64,000 nucleotides of DNA from Liolophura sinensis. Lineage: Eukaryota; Mollusca; Polyplacophora; Chitonida; Chitonidae. The translations under genes and the position numbers were made by a program. The number at the start of each line of letters is the position of its first letter. Position 1 is the stretch's first letter. The stretch covers positions 3,659,991-3,723,990 of the forward strand of contig NC_088297.1 of assembly GCF_032854445.1 (NCBI RefSeq), in the 5' to 3' direction. This document shows, one piece after another, positions 35,895 through 47,427 of the stretch. Under the pieces are notes generated by a model that saw nothing but the letters and a program-made list of their open reading frames with translations, did no database searches and was not told the origin of the DNA.

Positions 35895-36275
35895 AGGGAG
35901 GCCGTATATGCATCCAAACAGACATTCGTATAGCAGCCAATCAAAATGGGCGATCCTTGTCGACAATCGCACGGTCAAATTACTAAACGACGTTCAACAC
36001 GAAACACAAATCTATGCGCCGAAACGAACATTGGTATACCAACCGTCACACAAACTGTTCGTTTCTGGTCAATAATCTCATGGACAATTCCAAACTACGT
36101 TTACCATGAACTACTAAAGAACTAAGAAATTAGAAAAAGTACAATATTAGGACGTAATTATGCGAAGAGAAGCAGTCAAAGGGTGATGGAAAGACGCCAG
36201 GAATATGCAAGGCAAATTGTGTACCAACTTAGATTATAAGTGAAACAAAATATTTACCTCAGTTACGATTTTATT
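35895..36275 (-). mobile_element. Family C right arm with duplicated inner segment
   Basis: Two tandem, diverged copies of the inner arm occur: 35908-36008 (CATCCAAACAGACATTCGTA) and 36013-36110 (GCGCCGAAACGAACATTGGT). The outer arm follows (GAGAAGCAGTCAAAGGGTGA, then TTGTGTACCAACTTAGATTA). It is complementary in layout to the left arm at 1022-1430. Confidence 0.7.
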
Positions 36276-36395
36276 ACAAGTGTTCAGATATCCAACGTGT
36301 CGTTTCATGAACCTACATAGTTGCATGTTGTGCATGGATATACACAGGTGTGGAAATGCAGCATATAGTAGTGGTGAAGCATTTAGAAATGTATG

Positions 36396-36780
36396 TATTT
36401 TATATTTTATTGTTTTAAGACCACATATATACTCAAAAATGTTTCACCTATGCAATGGCGGCCAGTTTTGTGGGTGTAGGAAACCGAAGCGCCAAGAGTA
36501 AACCACCAACCATTGGCAAGTCACCGTCGGGCTTTCCTACCTGTGATGTGCTGGCCTATAAACTTCATATTTGAGGAAGCTACGAGGTCTTCAATGGCGA
36601 TTGTGGACGGTGTTAATAGACTAGCATGCGCCATCGACCACGGTCACCACGGCACCATGAGCTCCACTGAGAGCGTAGCAAAGAAAACCTATTCCCTGAC
36701 TAAGGATGGGATTGAACCCGAACCTTCATGTCAGCAGTTGAAAATCGCATACCTACAGCCTATTCTGTATCACACTTTGT
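36396..36780 (-). mobile_element. Divergent SINE A-like element
   Basis: ACCACATATATACTCAAAAA, TGTTTCACCTATGCAATGGC and GGCCAGTTTTGTGGGTG parallel the SINE A core. A putative reversed B box, GGGATTGAACCCGAACC, lies at 36708-36724, suggesting a tRNA-derived head at the right. I treat it as a related but distinct family. Confidence 0.5.
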
Positions 36781-36896
36781 CGTGATATGAATTTAACTGG
36801 CAGAGTGGCCAAAGACATATATGTTATTTACACTCATTTATTATGCTTTTCATGGTAGACATGGAGTGGGTAAAAACATTTAGACCTTTTATTTGT

Positions 36897-37098
36897 TTCG
36901 TTTTATTTATGTGATTGGTCTTTTACACCGTACTCAAGAATATTTCACTTTTACGACGGTGGTCAGCATTATGGTGCTCGGGGAAAATATATGATCATCT
37001 GCAGTTTCCTGGCAGACCTTTCCACGAACGAGAAGAGAGGAAGGAAGAATTCACAAACCTTCGTATTGGTGATCAGAGGTCCCTGGGTCATTGTATGT
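36897..37098 (-). mobile_element. SINE A, nearly complete but decayed
   Basis: GTCTTTTACACCGTACTCAA at the tail side. ATTGGTGATCAGAGGTCC and CTGGGTCATTG at 37066-37097 match the region next to the tRNA-like head of better copies. Confidence 0.82.
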
Positions 37099-37126
37099 TT
37101 CTATTTGTACATATATGAAACAAACA

Positions 37127-37188
37127 GCTGGAGTCGTATAAGTGAAATATTCTTGATTACGGCGTAAGACACCAATAAAATGAATAAA
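37127..37188 (+). mobile_element. SINE A tail, left arm of a perfect inverted repeat
   Basis: This 62-bp segment (GCTGGAGTCGTATAAGTG to AATGAATAAA) is an exact reverse complement of 37584-37645. Both share the same non-consensus changes (GATTACGGCG, GACTCCAG), so one was copied from the other recently, or the pair is kept identical by gene conversion. Confidence 0.93.
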
Positions 37189-37192
37189 TCGA
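37182..37192. repeat. 11-bp target-site duplication, left copy
   Basis: GAATAAATCGA is repeated exactly at 37538-37548, bracketing the SINE B insertion. Confidence 0.9.
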
Positions 37193-37537
37193 GTGAGTGA
37201 GTGAGTGAGTGAGTGCTTGGGGTTTAACGCCGTACTCAACAATTTTTCAGTCATATGACGACGAAGGAATCATTAGGGTGCATGTACGTATAATGTGCCT
37301 CCTTGTTGCAGGACGGATTTCCACCGCTCTTTTATTTTAGTGCTGCTTCACTGAGACGACTTACCGAAGGCAAGTAAGCCGCCCCGCCCGAGCCATTATA
37401 CTGATACGGGTCAACCAGTCGTTGCACTATCCGCTTCATGCTGAACGCCAAGCGAGGAAGTTACAACTTCCTCTTTTAAAGTCTTAGGTGTGACTCGATC
37501 AAGGATTGACCCTGGATCTACCGGTCCCGAAGCGGAC
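37193..37537 (-). mobile_element. SINE B between the inverted-repeat arms
   Basis: The left edge is the tail, seen as (GTGA)n; the right edge ends at GGTCCCGAAGCGGAC, so the A-box end of the head is missing. The 11-bp target-site duplication proves that it inserted whole at this place after the flanking sequence existed. Confidence 0.94.
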
Positions 37538-37583
37538 GAATAAATCGAATAATAGAATGGTTACGTTGAATTAATAACTTCTG

Positions 37584-37730
37584 TTTATTCATTTTATTGG
37601 TGTCTTACGCCGTAATCAAGAATATTTCACTTATACGACTCCAGCCAGCATTATGGTGTGGGGAAACCAGGCTGAGCACGGGGGAAACCCAAAACCATTT
37701 GCAGGTTGTTGCCACACCTTCTCACATGCG
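37584..37730 (-). mobile_element. SINE A, right arm of the perfect inverted repeat
   Basis: 37584-37645 pairs exactly with 37127-37188. It then continues as ordinary SINE A (AGCATTATGGTGTGGGG, CATTTGCAGGTTGTTG). It is truncated before the head. Confidence 0.93.
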
Positions 37731-38989
37731 ATTTCTGTTTTAAGACACTAAGAGCTAAATTAACGTGGTATAACGCAGTTAAGCTTTACAAAGACAGTTT
37801 TTATCATCGGGGGTTTAGAAAAAGGCGTGTATATATGGCATTACGCCATGCTGATGATGGAACGCTGTGAGACAGCCAAGCTGCTTAGCACTGGAAATAT
37901 GCCATCAGTGAAACAGCTGGCTCTGCCTGGCTTAACTATGTCTAAGTGATAATAAGGAAATCTCCACCTGAATAACAAAGCCACGAAGACAACCATAACA
38001 TAATCTCCGCTTAAAACAGTGTTTTTAGCTTCTACACAGATAGTCGATAATCAGCTGTTTGCCTAAGTGCTCAACATCTGGAAAATAAAAACATACCAAT
38101 CGTAAGAGTCTGAAGCCGTTTTGAAGCCATTGAGTTTCCACAAAGCACGTAAAAAACAGTAGATAAGACTCTTTAGAGTACAGTGTAAATAAACGGACTT
38201 TGACACTAAGTATTTGATAGACTCAACATGGGGGAAACAGCATAGGTTTTAATAACATACATGTACCCGTAGAATAAAATTACCCGCGAAAGCTTGTAAA
38301 GTGTGTTTACGTCACGTGACAAGCTGTTGACAATGCGGTTCATGTTGAGGCGTTAAGCTAAGGTGTGGACAGATATGTTATTTCGATTAAATTCCTGACT
38401 ATTTGCACACCTCCAAAGTTCACCGTTGTTAGCAAGAACCATCTTAGTCAGTTAATATACGTACAAGTTACATGATGGATGATCATTTTCGCTATTTACA
38501 GAACATACTGCTTAGAAAAACAGCAATTGCATATTGAAATATAAGCTTTCAATAAAACGCTGACGTAGGAAGTAATTGCTAACTGCCATAGTGCTCTATC
38601 CGGCTAATGAACTTCACTTCTAAAATGAGACTAGAAAAAAAAAATGTCGATTTTCAGCTACATGTAATATCACACCGAACATAATGGTGTCAGCATTTGG
38701 CTATACGTACGTGTAATTTGAAATACCGCATGACATTTCGATATCAGTCCATCATATGAAATTAATCCGCGCCGCGAGCCAGCGAGGTTTTCAATTACTA
38801 TGCAAACGAATGTCATCAACTTTAGAAATATTCACGTGGCAGGTTTAGCGGGTATGTCGAAATACGCGCCTCTCCCGTCCAAATAGCCAGATCAAATGAC
38901 CTGAAGTCTTTGCTGCAAAACTAACAATAATAACAATATTTTATTTCAGACAACCAGGTCTATTTTTCAGATTGATTGATGACGTTCTT
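37731..38989. other. Intergenic, no gene seen
   Basis: There is no ORF above 60 codons and no identified repeat. Confidence 0.5.
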
Positions 38990-39171
38990 CATGGCGCAGT
39001 GCCTGAGCGAAAACCGCGACCTTCGGCAGGTTACTGGCAGACCTTCCCACGGACAACCGGTGAGGAAGCCAGCATGATCTGGACTTCAACTCACAGCGAC
39101 CACATTGCTGCAAGGTTTCTAGGCCATTGCTTTGCGCTAGCATGCTGACCAAAGGGCCACGGAGGGCCCCC
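38990..39171 (-). mobile_element. SINE A, head half without tail
   Basis: The head is at the right (TTTGCGCTAGCATGCTGACC, then GGGCCACGGAGGGCCCCC), with the B-box region CTTCAACTCACAGCGACC. The tail side is lost beyond GGCGCAGTGCCTGAGC. This is the opposite of the usual 5' truncation and implies a deletion after insertion. Confidence 0.9.
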
Positions 39172-39269
39172 GACGTTTTCAGAGAAATCCACTAACAGAG
39201 CAGTGTCGTTTGGACTACGGTGTATAATCTGCGCAAACAATCATATCATTCTACAAAGCAAACTTGGAC

Positions 39270-39490
39270 ATTCTGTAATTGTTCTGATTTTAAGGACAGA
39301 TATTGACAGTGTTAAAAGCAAATAATTACAATAACAAAGTTTTTTAAAAAAATGCAGATATGTACAGGCTGTTCATTAGATGCAATATTCATCTGAGAAA
39401 AGAAAAACTGTGTATTTCCATTACTGTTTTATGACAGAATGTTGACTGAAAACAGCAGACCAGATGTTCCAAAAATTAGAACAATTACCG
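39270..39490. repeat. Dispersed repeat F, copy 2
   Basis: TTTTAAGGACAGATATTG to TTCCAAAAATTAGAACAATT, colinear with 31055-31300, including the shared ACTGTTCATC/GCTGTTCATT block. Confidence 0.6.
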
Positions 39491-39571
39491 CAGTGCGCGA
39501 TTGTTAACAAACTGGTTATTATGACATTCTCAGAAGTCTCAAGTCTGACCTTTAAACCGTACAAAGTGTCT

Positions 39572-39715
39572 GGCTGCAACCTGCGGATGGTCGTGGGTTT
39601 CCACCGGGCTTCGCCCGGTTTCCTCCAACTTTAATGCTGGTCGCCGTCGTATAAGTGAAATATTCTTGAGTACGGCGTAAAATACCAATCAAATAAATAA
39701 ATCAGATAAATAAAC
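39572..39715 (+). mobile_element. SINE A, 5'-truncated
   Basis: GCAACCTGCGGATGGTCGTG through GTCGTATAAGTGAAATATTC, tail ACCAATCAAATAAATAAAT. The next SINE A is almost 20 kb downstream. Confidence 0.93.
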
Positions 39716-41240
39716 TGTACAGTGCTTTTCTCACAATTTCTACGATCCTTGGAATTCTATTAGCGGCGAACGTAACACTTGGACTGCAGCCATACCTAAA
39801 GTTCATAAACCGTTCATTACTGGACAAAATCTTGAGGGTGTTGAAAGAAGACCCTTAGAACGTGGACAATACACATTACAACAAGATCTAAACCAAGTCT
39901 TCTTGAAGAAATTTTCCTGTGGCCATATTGGCACAAACACAAAGGTGACTTTTTAAACCTCCATTTGAAGAGCTGGGTCCCTCTATTGTCTGTTAATACA
40001 AACTCCAATAACAAGCGCGGATATTCAAACTTGAGGGTTGGGTAGAAATTGCGAGCAAAAATAAACCTAAAAGTGATGGGCAATTGGCAATCTAGCAAAT
40101 AAGTCAATGCGAAATTAAATATTTGGTCCGCCAGTATGGTACAATTGCATTGACGCCTTCTGGGGGTTTATTTTTAATGGGTGGATCCACGACATCCGGT
40201 GGCCCGCCAGCCCGTCTCGTGGCAACATTAAATTTCATTCCATTTCCGGTGAAAGCGCCTGTGACTTTATGACGTCACAGAAAGATTGAACATTTGTAAC
40301 CAATGTGTGGGACATCCGGTTGACCTACTTCCAACAATACTGATTGTGATTAGCGAAATGTGTGTTCTTGATCGACAGTTCGGAAAAGTCTAAACGATTG
40401 AGGATTCGCACTGGAAATTGATGAAAACACTCACATCTGCTGCAAAACGGGAAAATTTAATAACAATGACCTGTATTATATTAGTATAGTTGACGAGTAC
40501 CCACAGAGACACACACATATATGCATTTAATACGGAAAGAATGTAATTTACTTCGTCTGCAAAACTTGCCTCGAACTGCATTATGTAGTTTTTGTAGGGA
40601 AAATATATTACACATAACATGACACCAAACAAATGTCACATTAACAAGACAAAAAATGACCAATAACTAACCCCCAGCCACCTGTACACAGGAATAATAT
40701 CGTGTGGACGTCCGTAGGATACGACAACAAAAAAAACATACGTGATCGGATTGAGATAGGTTCCAGCCCCAAAAGACCCCAGACGGAAAAAAATGGATTA
40801 CGAAGTGATGGGATTGTGGTTGGTCGAGGCAGCAGATTGTGAATAACCCAGGGGATCAACTTATCGGTGGCATATATAGGTTTACCCGAGCCATACGTGT
40901 GGCATTACGTATGTATGCTGTTACGTAAATTGCCTTGAGCAACAGAGAATGAATGAGAACTGAAAAAAAGGCATTGTGTAGCAATTTTATTAAGAGAAGA
41001 ACTTCATTTCTGTAAGTTGTTTCAAACTGAGCAAATTTCCTTGTTGCATAACCTTAGGAAGTTGCTGAGATTAGTGCTGCATTCTGTACAGCAAACAGGA
41101 AAAACGTCAAAACGGAGTGCAGTTGGCGAGAACTGTGTTATCTATTACGGTTCCGTGACATTTGCGAGGAACATAATCACATGGCAGCTGGAAAACGGTG
41201 TAGAAACCAGCGTATATAGTACTGATCAAGCTACTGCATG
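39716..41240. other. Intergenic, no gene seen
   Basis: GACATCCGGT occurs at 40190 and 40312, bracketing a block with the perfect cAMP-response-type palindrome TGACGTCA at about 40270. No gene flanks it here. ORFs of 96 codons or fewer, unrecognised. Confidence 0.45.
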
Positions 41241-42577
41241 ACGCTGAACAGAAAGGTTCTTCACGGTGCTCAAAAACAAAACTCCTTCTTGGCACTGAAC
41301 AAGAGTTTCTATATGGTGCAGAACGTAGAGGTTCTATATGGTGCTGAACACAAAGGTTATTCGTGGTACTGAACACAAAGCTAATTCATTGTACTGAAAA
41401 CAAAGGTTTTTCGCGGTATTGAATACAAAGTTCCTTCATGGTGCTCAACACAAAACTCCTTCATGGTACTGAACACAAAGGTTCTTCTTACTACTGAACA
41501 CATATGATTTTCATTGTACTGAACGCAAAGGTTCTTCATACTACTGAACACATATGTTTTTCATTGTACTGAACACAAAGGTTCTTCATAGTATTGAACA
41601 CAAAGATTCTTCTTGTCACTGTACCTAAATGTTTCTCATAGTACAGAGGACAAACGTTCTTCATGCACTAAACACAAAGCTTTCTCATGGTACTAAATAC
41701 AAAAGTTCTTCGTGGTACTGAACACAGAGGTCCTTCTTTGTACTGAACATAAAGGTTCTTCAATGTACTGCAAACAAAGGTTCTTCATGGTACTTAATAC
41801 AAAGCTCCTCCATGGTACTGAACACAAAGGCTCTTCAAAGTACTGAACACAAAGGTTCTTCAGTGTACTGAACACAAAGGATCTACGTGACACTTAATAC
41901 AAAGGTTCTTCATGATACTGAACATAAAATTCCTTCATGGTACTGTACATAAATGTTCTTCGTAGAACTGAATACAAAAGTCCTTCATGCTGCTGAACAC
42001 AAGGTTCCTTCATGCTGCTGAACACAAGGTTCCTGCATGGTGCTGAACACGAGGGGTTTTCATGGCACTGAACACAAGGTTTCTTCACTGTACATAATCC
42101 AAAGGTTCTTCATTGTACTGAAGACAACGCTGCATATGGTACTGAACACAAAGATTCTCCATGGCACTGAACACAAGGTTTCCTCACGGTACCTAATACA
42201 AAGGTTCTTCATTTTACTGAACACAAAACTCCTTGGTGGTACTGAACACAAAGGTTCTTAATGGCACTGAACTCAAAGCTCATTCATGGACCTGAACACC
42301 AAGGTTCTTCGTGATACTAAACAAAAAGGTTCTTCGTGATACTGAACACAAAGGTTCTTCATGGCACTGAACTCAAAGGTTCTTCGTGGTGCTGAACACA
42401 CGGTTTCTTCACAGTATTGAATACAGAGATACCTCATGATACTGAACACATAGGTTCTTCATGGTACTGAATTGAAAAGTTCTTCGTGATCCTGAACACA
42501 AAGGTTCTTCGTGATACTGAACACAAAGGTTCTTCGTGATACTGAACACAAAGATTCTTCATGGTACTGAATAGAAT
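41241..42577. repeat. Minisatellite, 25-bp unit, about 53 copies
   Basis: The unit is TACTGAACACAAAGGTTCTT plus CATGG. Copies differ mostly at the last five bases and at AAAGGTTC/AAAGCTCC. Since 25 is not a multiple of three, frames cycle every 75 bp, giving short minus ORFs with phrases like EEPLCSVPWRSF. It has no coding value. Confidence 0.95.
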
Positions 42578-42965
42578 GTAACTGTTAGGTACTGTGTAGT
42601 GCTTTGTAGTTTATAGCTTTACAGCGCAAAAACAGCGTCAATATGGTGCCGTATGGTTTAAACAAAAACAAGTCACCAATCTGTCATAACAAAGTCACGA
42701 CACGTGCATGGGTCTAAAAATGCGCCCAATAACCGGGAGCAGTAAGCGCAGTATGTACATTAATGCCATCCACTCTTAGAGTCGCTCACCGTACTGTGTA
42801 TACAGCAGTGTCGCAAGCTTCATAACTACTCAGCATAACCTGAGCGCTGATCAAGTCCATTCAGGTAAGCACATGAAATTGCTAGGCATTATGTAATGGA
42901 CAGCTGTCGCACAATTCTGAACTCGGAATGGACACAATATTTTTATAAAACGTTAATTATCGAGA

Positions 42966-45900
42966 AGACACAGCGTTGATGGGTTTGCTATAAGGCTCAG
43001 CGTAAATGTGTAAATCATAGTACCTGGGTTTGCTATAAGGCTCAGCGTTAATCTGTAAATCATAGTACCTAGGTTTGCTATAAGGCAAGGCGTTGATGTG
43101 TAAAGCATAGTACCTGGGTTTGCTATAAGACAAGGCGTTGATGTGTAAAGCATAATACCTGGGTTTGCTATAAAACACGGCGTTAATGTGTAAATCATAG
43201 TACCTGGGTTTGCTATAAGGCACGGCGTTGATGTGTAAAGCATAGTACCTGGGTTTGCTATAAGACACGGCGTTGATGTGTAAAGCATAGCACCTGGGTT
43301 TGCTATAAGACACGGCGTTGATGTGTAAAGCATAGTACCTAGGTATGCTATAAGATACGGTGTTGATGTGTAAAGCATAGCACCTGGGTTTGCTATAAGA
43401 CACGGCGTTGATGTGTAAATCATAGTACCTGGGTTTGCTATAAGGCTCGGCGTTAATGTGTAAATCATAGTACCTGGGTTTGCTATAAGGCTCGGCGTTA
43501 ATGTGTAAATCATAGTACCTGGGTTTGCTATAAGATACGGTGTTGATGTGTAAAGCATAGTACCTGGGTTTGCTATAAAACACGGCGCTAATGTGTAAAT
43601 CAAAGTACCTGGGTTTGCTATAAGGCTCGGCGTTGATGTGTAAAGCATAGTACCTGGGTTTGCTATAAGGCTCGGCGTTAATGTGTAAAGCATAGTACCT
43701 GGGTTTGCTATAAGGCTCGCCGTAAATGTGTAAATCATAGTACCTGGGTTTGCTATAAGGCAAGGCGTTAATGTGTAAATCATAGTACCTGGGTTTGCTA
43801 TAAGACAAGGCGTTGATGTGTAAATCATAGCACCTGGGTTTGCTATAAGATACGGTGTTGATGTGTAAAGCATAGTACCTGGGTTTGCTATAAGGCACGG
43901 CGTTGATGTGTAAATCATAATACCTGGGTTTGCAATAAGACAAGGCGTTGATGTGTAAAGCATAGTACCTGGGTTTGCTATAAGGCAAGGCGTTGATGTG
44001 TAAAGCATAGTACCTGGGTTTGCTATAAGGCTCAGCGTTAATGTGTAAATCATAGTACCTGGGTTTGCTATAAGGCACGGCGTTGAGGTGTAAATCATAG
44101 TACCTGCGTTTGCTATAAGGCAGGGCGTTGATGTGTAAAGCATAGTACCTGGGTTTGCTATAAGGCAAGGCGTTGATGTGTAAATCATAGTATCTGGGTT
44201 TGCTAAAAGGCTCGGCGTTAATGTGTAAATCATAGTACCTGGGTTTGCAATAAGGCTCGGCGTTAATGTGTAAATCATAGTACCTGGGTTTGCTATAAGG
44301 CTTAGCGTTAATGTGTAAATCATAGTGCCTGGGTTTGCTATAAGGCAAGGCGTTGATGTGTAAAGCATAGTACCTGGGTTTGCTATAAGATACGGTGTTG
44401 ATGTGTAAAGCATAGTACCTGGGTTTGCTATAAGATACGGTGTTGATGTGTAAATCATAGTACCTGGGTTTGCTATAAGGCAAAGCGTTGATGTGTAAAG
44501 CATAGTACCTGGGTTTGCTATAAGACAAGGCGTTGATGTGTAAAGCATAGTACCTGGGTTTGCTATAAGATACGGTGTTGATGTGTAAATCATAGCACCT
44601 GGGTTTACTATAAGGCAGGGCGTTGATGTGTAAAGCATAATACCTGGGTTTGCTATAAATCATAGTACCTGGGTTTGCTATAAGACACGGCGTTGATGTG
44701 TAAATCATAGTACCTGGGTTTGCTATAAGACAAGGCGTTGATGTGTAAAGCATAGTACCTGGGTTTGCTATAAGGCAAGGCGTTGATGTGTAAAGCATAG
44801 TACCTGGGTTTGCTATAAGGCAAGGCGTTGATGTGTTAAGCATAGTACCTAGGTATGCTATAAGATACGGTGTTGATGTGTAAAGCATAGCACGCACCTG
44901 GGTTTGCTATAAGATACGGCGTTGATGTGTAAATCATAGCACCTGGGTTTGCTATAAGGCACGGCGTTGATATGTAAAGCATAGTACCTGGGTTTGCTAT
45001 AAGGCAAGGCGTTGATGTGTAAAGCATAGTACCTGAGTTTGCTATAAGGCAAGGCGTCGATGTGTTAAGCATAGTACCTAGGTATGCTATAAGATACGGT
45101 GTTGATGTGTAAAGCATAGCACCTGGGTTTGCTATAAGATACGGCGTTGATGTGTAAATCATAGCACCTGGGTTTGCTATAAGGCACGGCGTTGATATGT
45201 AAAGCATAGTACCTAGGTATGCTATAAGATACGGTGTTGATGTGTAAAGCATAGCACCTGGGTTTGCTATAAGATACGGCGTTGATGTGTAAATCATAGC
45301 ACCTGGGTTTGCTATAAGGCACGGCGTTGATATGTAAAGCATAGTACCTGGGTTTGCTATAAGATACGGTGTTGATGTGTAAATCATAGTACCTGGGTTT
45401 GCTATAAGGCACGGCGTTAATGTGTAAATCATAGTACCTGGGTTTGCTATAAGGCAAGGCGTTGATGTGTAAAGCATAGTACCTGGGTTTGCCATAAGAT
45501 ACGGTGTTGATGTGTAAATCATAGCACCTGGGTTTACTATAAGGCAGGGCGTTGATGTGTAAAGCATAATACCTGGGTTTGCTATAAATCATAGTACCTG
45601 GGTTTGCTATAAGACACGGCGTTGATGTGTAAATCATAGTACCTGGGTTTGCTATAAGACAAGGCGTTGATGTGTAAAGCATAGTACCTGGGTTTGCTAT
45701 AAGGCTCGGCGTTGATGTGTTAAGCATAGTACCTAGGTATGCTATAAGATACGGTGTTGATTTGTAAAGCATAGCACCTGGGTTTGCTATAAGATACGGC
45801 GTTGATGTGTAAATCATAGCACCTGGGTTTGCTATAAGGCACGGCGTTGATATGTAAAGCATAGTACCTGGGTTTGCTATAAGGCAAGGCGTTGATGTGT

Positions 45901-46996
45901 AAAGCATAGTACCTGAGTTTGCTATAAGGCACGGCGTTGATGTGTAAATCATAGTACCTGGGTTTGCTATAAGGCAAGGCGTTGATGTGTAAAGCATAGT
46001 ACCTGGGTTTGCTATAAGACAAGGCGTTGATGTGTAAAGCATAGTACCTGGGTTTGCTATAAGATACGGTGTTGATGTGTAAATCATAGCACCTGGGTTT
46101 GCTATAAGGCAGGGCGTTGATGTGTAAAGCATAATACCTGGGTTTGCTATAAATCATAGTACCTGGGTTTGCTATAAGACACGGCGTTGATGTGTAAATC
46201 ATAGTACCTGGGTTTGCTATAAGACAAGGCGTTGATGTGTAAATCATAGTACCTGGGTTTGCTATAAGGCACGGCGTTGATGTGTAAAGCATAGTACCTG
46301 GGTTTGCTATAAGGCAAGGCGTTGATGTGTTAAGCATAGTACCTAGGTATGCTATAAGATACGGTGTTGATTTGTAAAGCATAGCACCTGGGTTTGCTAT
46401 AAGATACGGCGTTGATGTGTAAATCATAGCACCTAGGTTTGCTATAAGGCACGGCGTTGATATGTAAAGCATAGTACCTGGGTTTGCTATAAGGCAAGGC
46501 GTTGATGTGTAAATCATAGTACCTGAGTTTGCTATAAGGCACGGCGTTGATGTGTAAATCATAGTACCTGGGTTTGCTATAAGGCACGGCGTTGATGTGT
46601 AAAGCATAGTACCTGGGTTTGCTATAAGATACGGCGTTGATGTGTAAAGCATAGTACCTGGGTTTGCTATAAGGCAAGGCGTTGATGTGTTAAGCATAGT
46701 ACCTAGGTATGCTATAAGATACGGTGTTGATGTGTAAAGCATAGCACCTGGGTTTGCTATAAGATACGGCGTTGATGTGTAAATCATAGCACCTGGGTTT
46801 GCTATAAGGCACGGCGTTGATATGTAAAGCATAGTACCTGGGTTTGCTATAAGGCAAGGCGTTGATGTGTTAAGCATATTACCTGTGTTTGCTATAAGGC
46901 ACGGCGTTGATGTGTAAATCATAGCACCTGGGTTTGCAATAAGGCACGGCGTTGATGTGTAAATCATAGTACCTGGGTTTGCTATAAGGCACGGTC
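42966..46996. repeat. Minisatellite, 45-bp unit, about 89 copies, 4 kb
   Basis: The unit begins TACCTGGGTTTGCTATAAGG and continues with CACGGCGTTGATGTGTAAAT, CATAG. Shortened 25-bp units at 44641, 45570 and 46135 lie in the same local context; their spacings (929 and 565 bp) equal 20 and 12 full units plus one short unit, the first with an extra 4 bp at 44893. This shows higher-order block duplication. The second half (44.6-47.0 kb) is more uniform than the first. Two minus frames stay open over most of the array (561 and 646 codons, both from 42.95 kb), giving IANPGTMLYTSTPCL-like and YYALHINALPYSKPR-like 15-residue repeats. Confidence 0.96.
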
Positions 46997-47427
46997 GCTT
47001 GATGCATTTTCCGAATATACTTTTATTAAAAAGTCAGGATACACACAGTTGTGCAAAGACGGAAACAGATTAAGTATTCTAAGGCGCCTGTGCACAGTTC
47101 CTTCTCGCCTTAATTGCGGAGCGCCGCTTCCAAGAGAATTACAAATTGCTGTGTTTTCAGGATGCTCATCTCAACATCAGATATATTGAACTAATGGAAA
47201 GAGTGGTTTTAATTATTGACATGGCCTTTGATTTTTTTTCTCACCCACTCCGGAGTGAAGATTCTGTAATTTGATACCGCCGGAACAGTTGATCACGCTT
47301 TTACTGGGTATATCGTCCATCGTGTCATGTCAATCTGTCCCTGTCAGTGGCTTTGCACCGCTAAATGACCCTGGGGAGATGATGTTAAAGCTTGTTTTTA
47401 ACTGAATGCCTGATTACTCACGCGACC
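42997..47427. other. Spacer between the 45-bp and 37-bp arrays (46997-47427 part)
   Basis: Between 46997 and 47427 there is about 430 bp of non-repetitive sequence. No ORF or motif is recognised in it. Confidence 0.3.

Noticed and set aside
40641-40859. 72-codon minus ORF with hydrophobic stretch
   Set aside because: Could suggest a membrane segment, but there is no family match and the DNA reads like a dispersed repeat.
41241-42577. Cysteine-rich protein gene on the minus strand
   Set aside because: The 25-bp period forces frame cycling and frequent stops; only short pieces are open.
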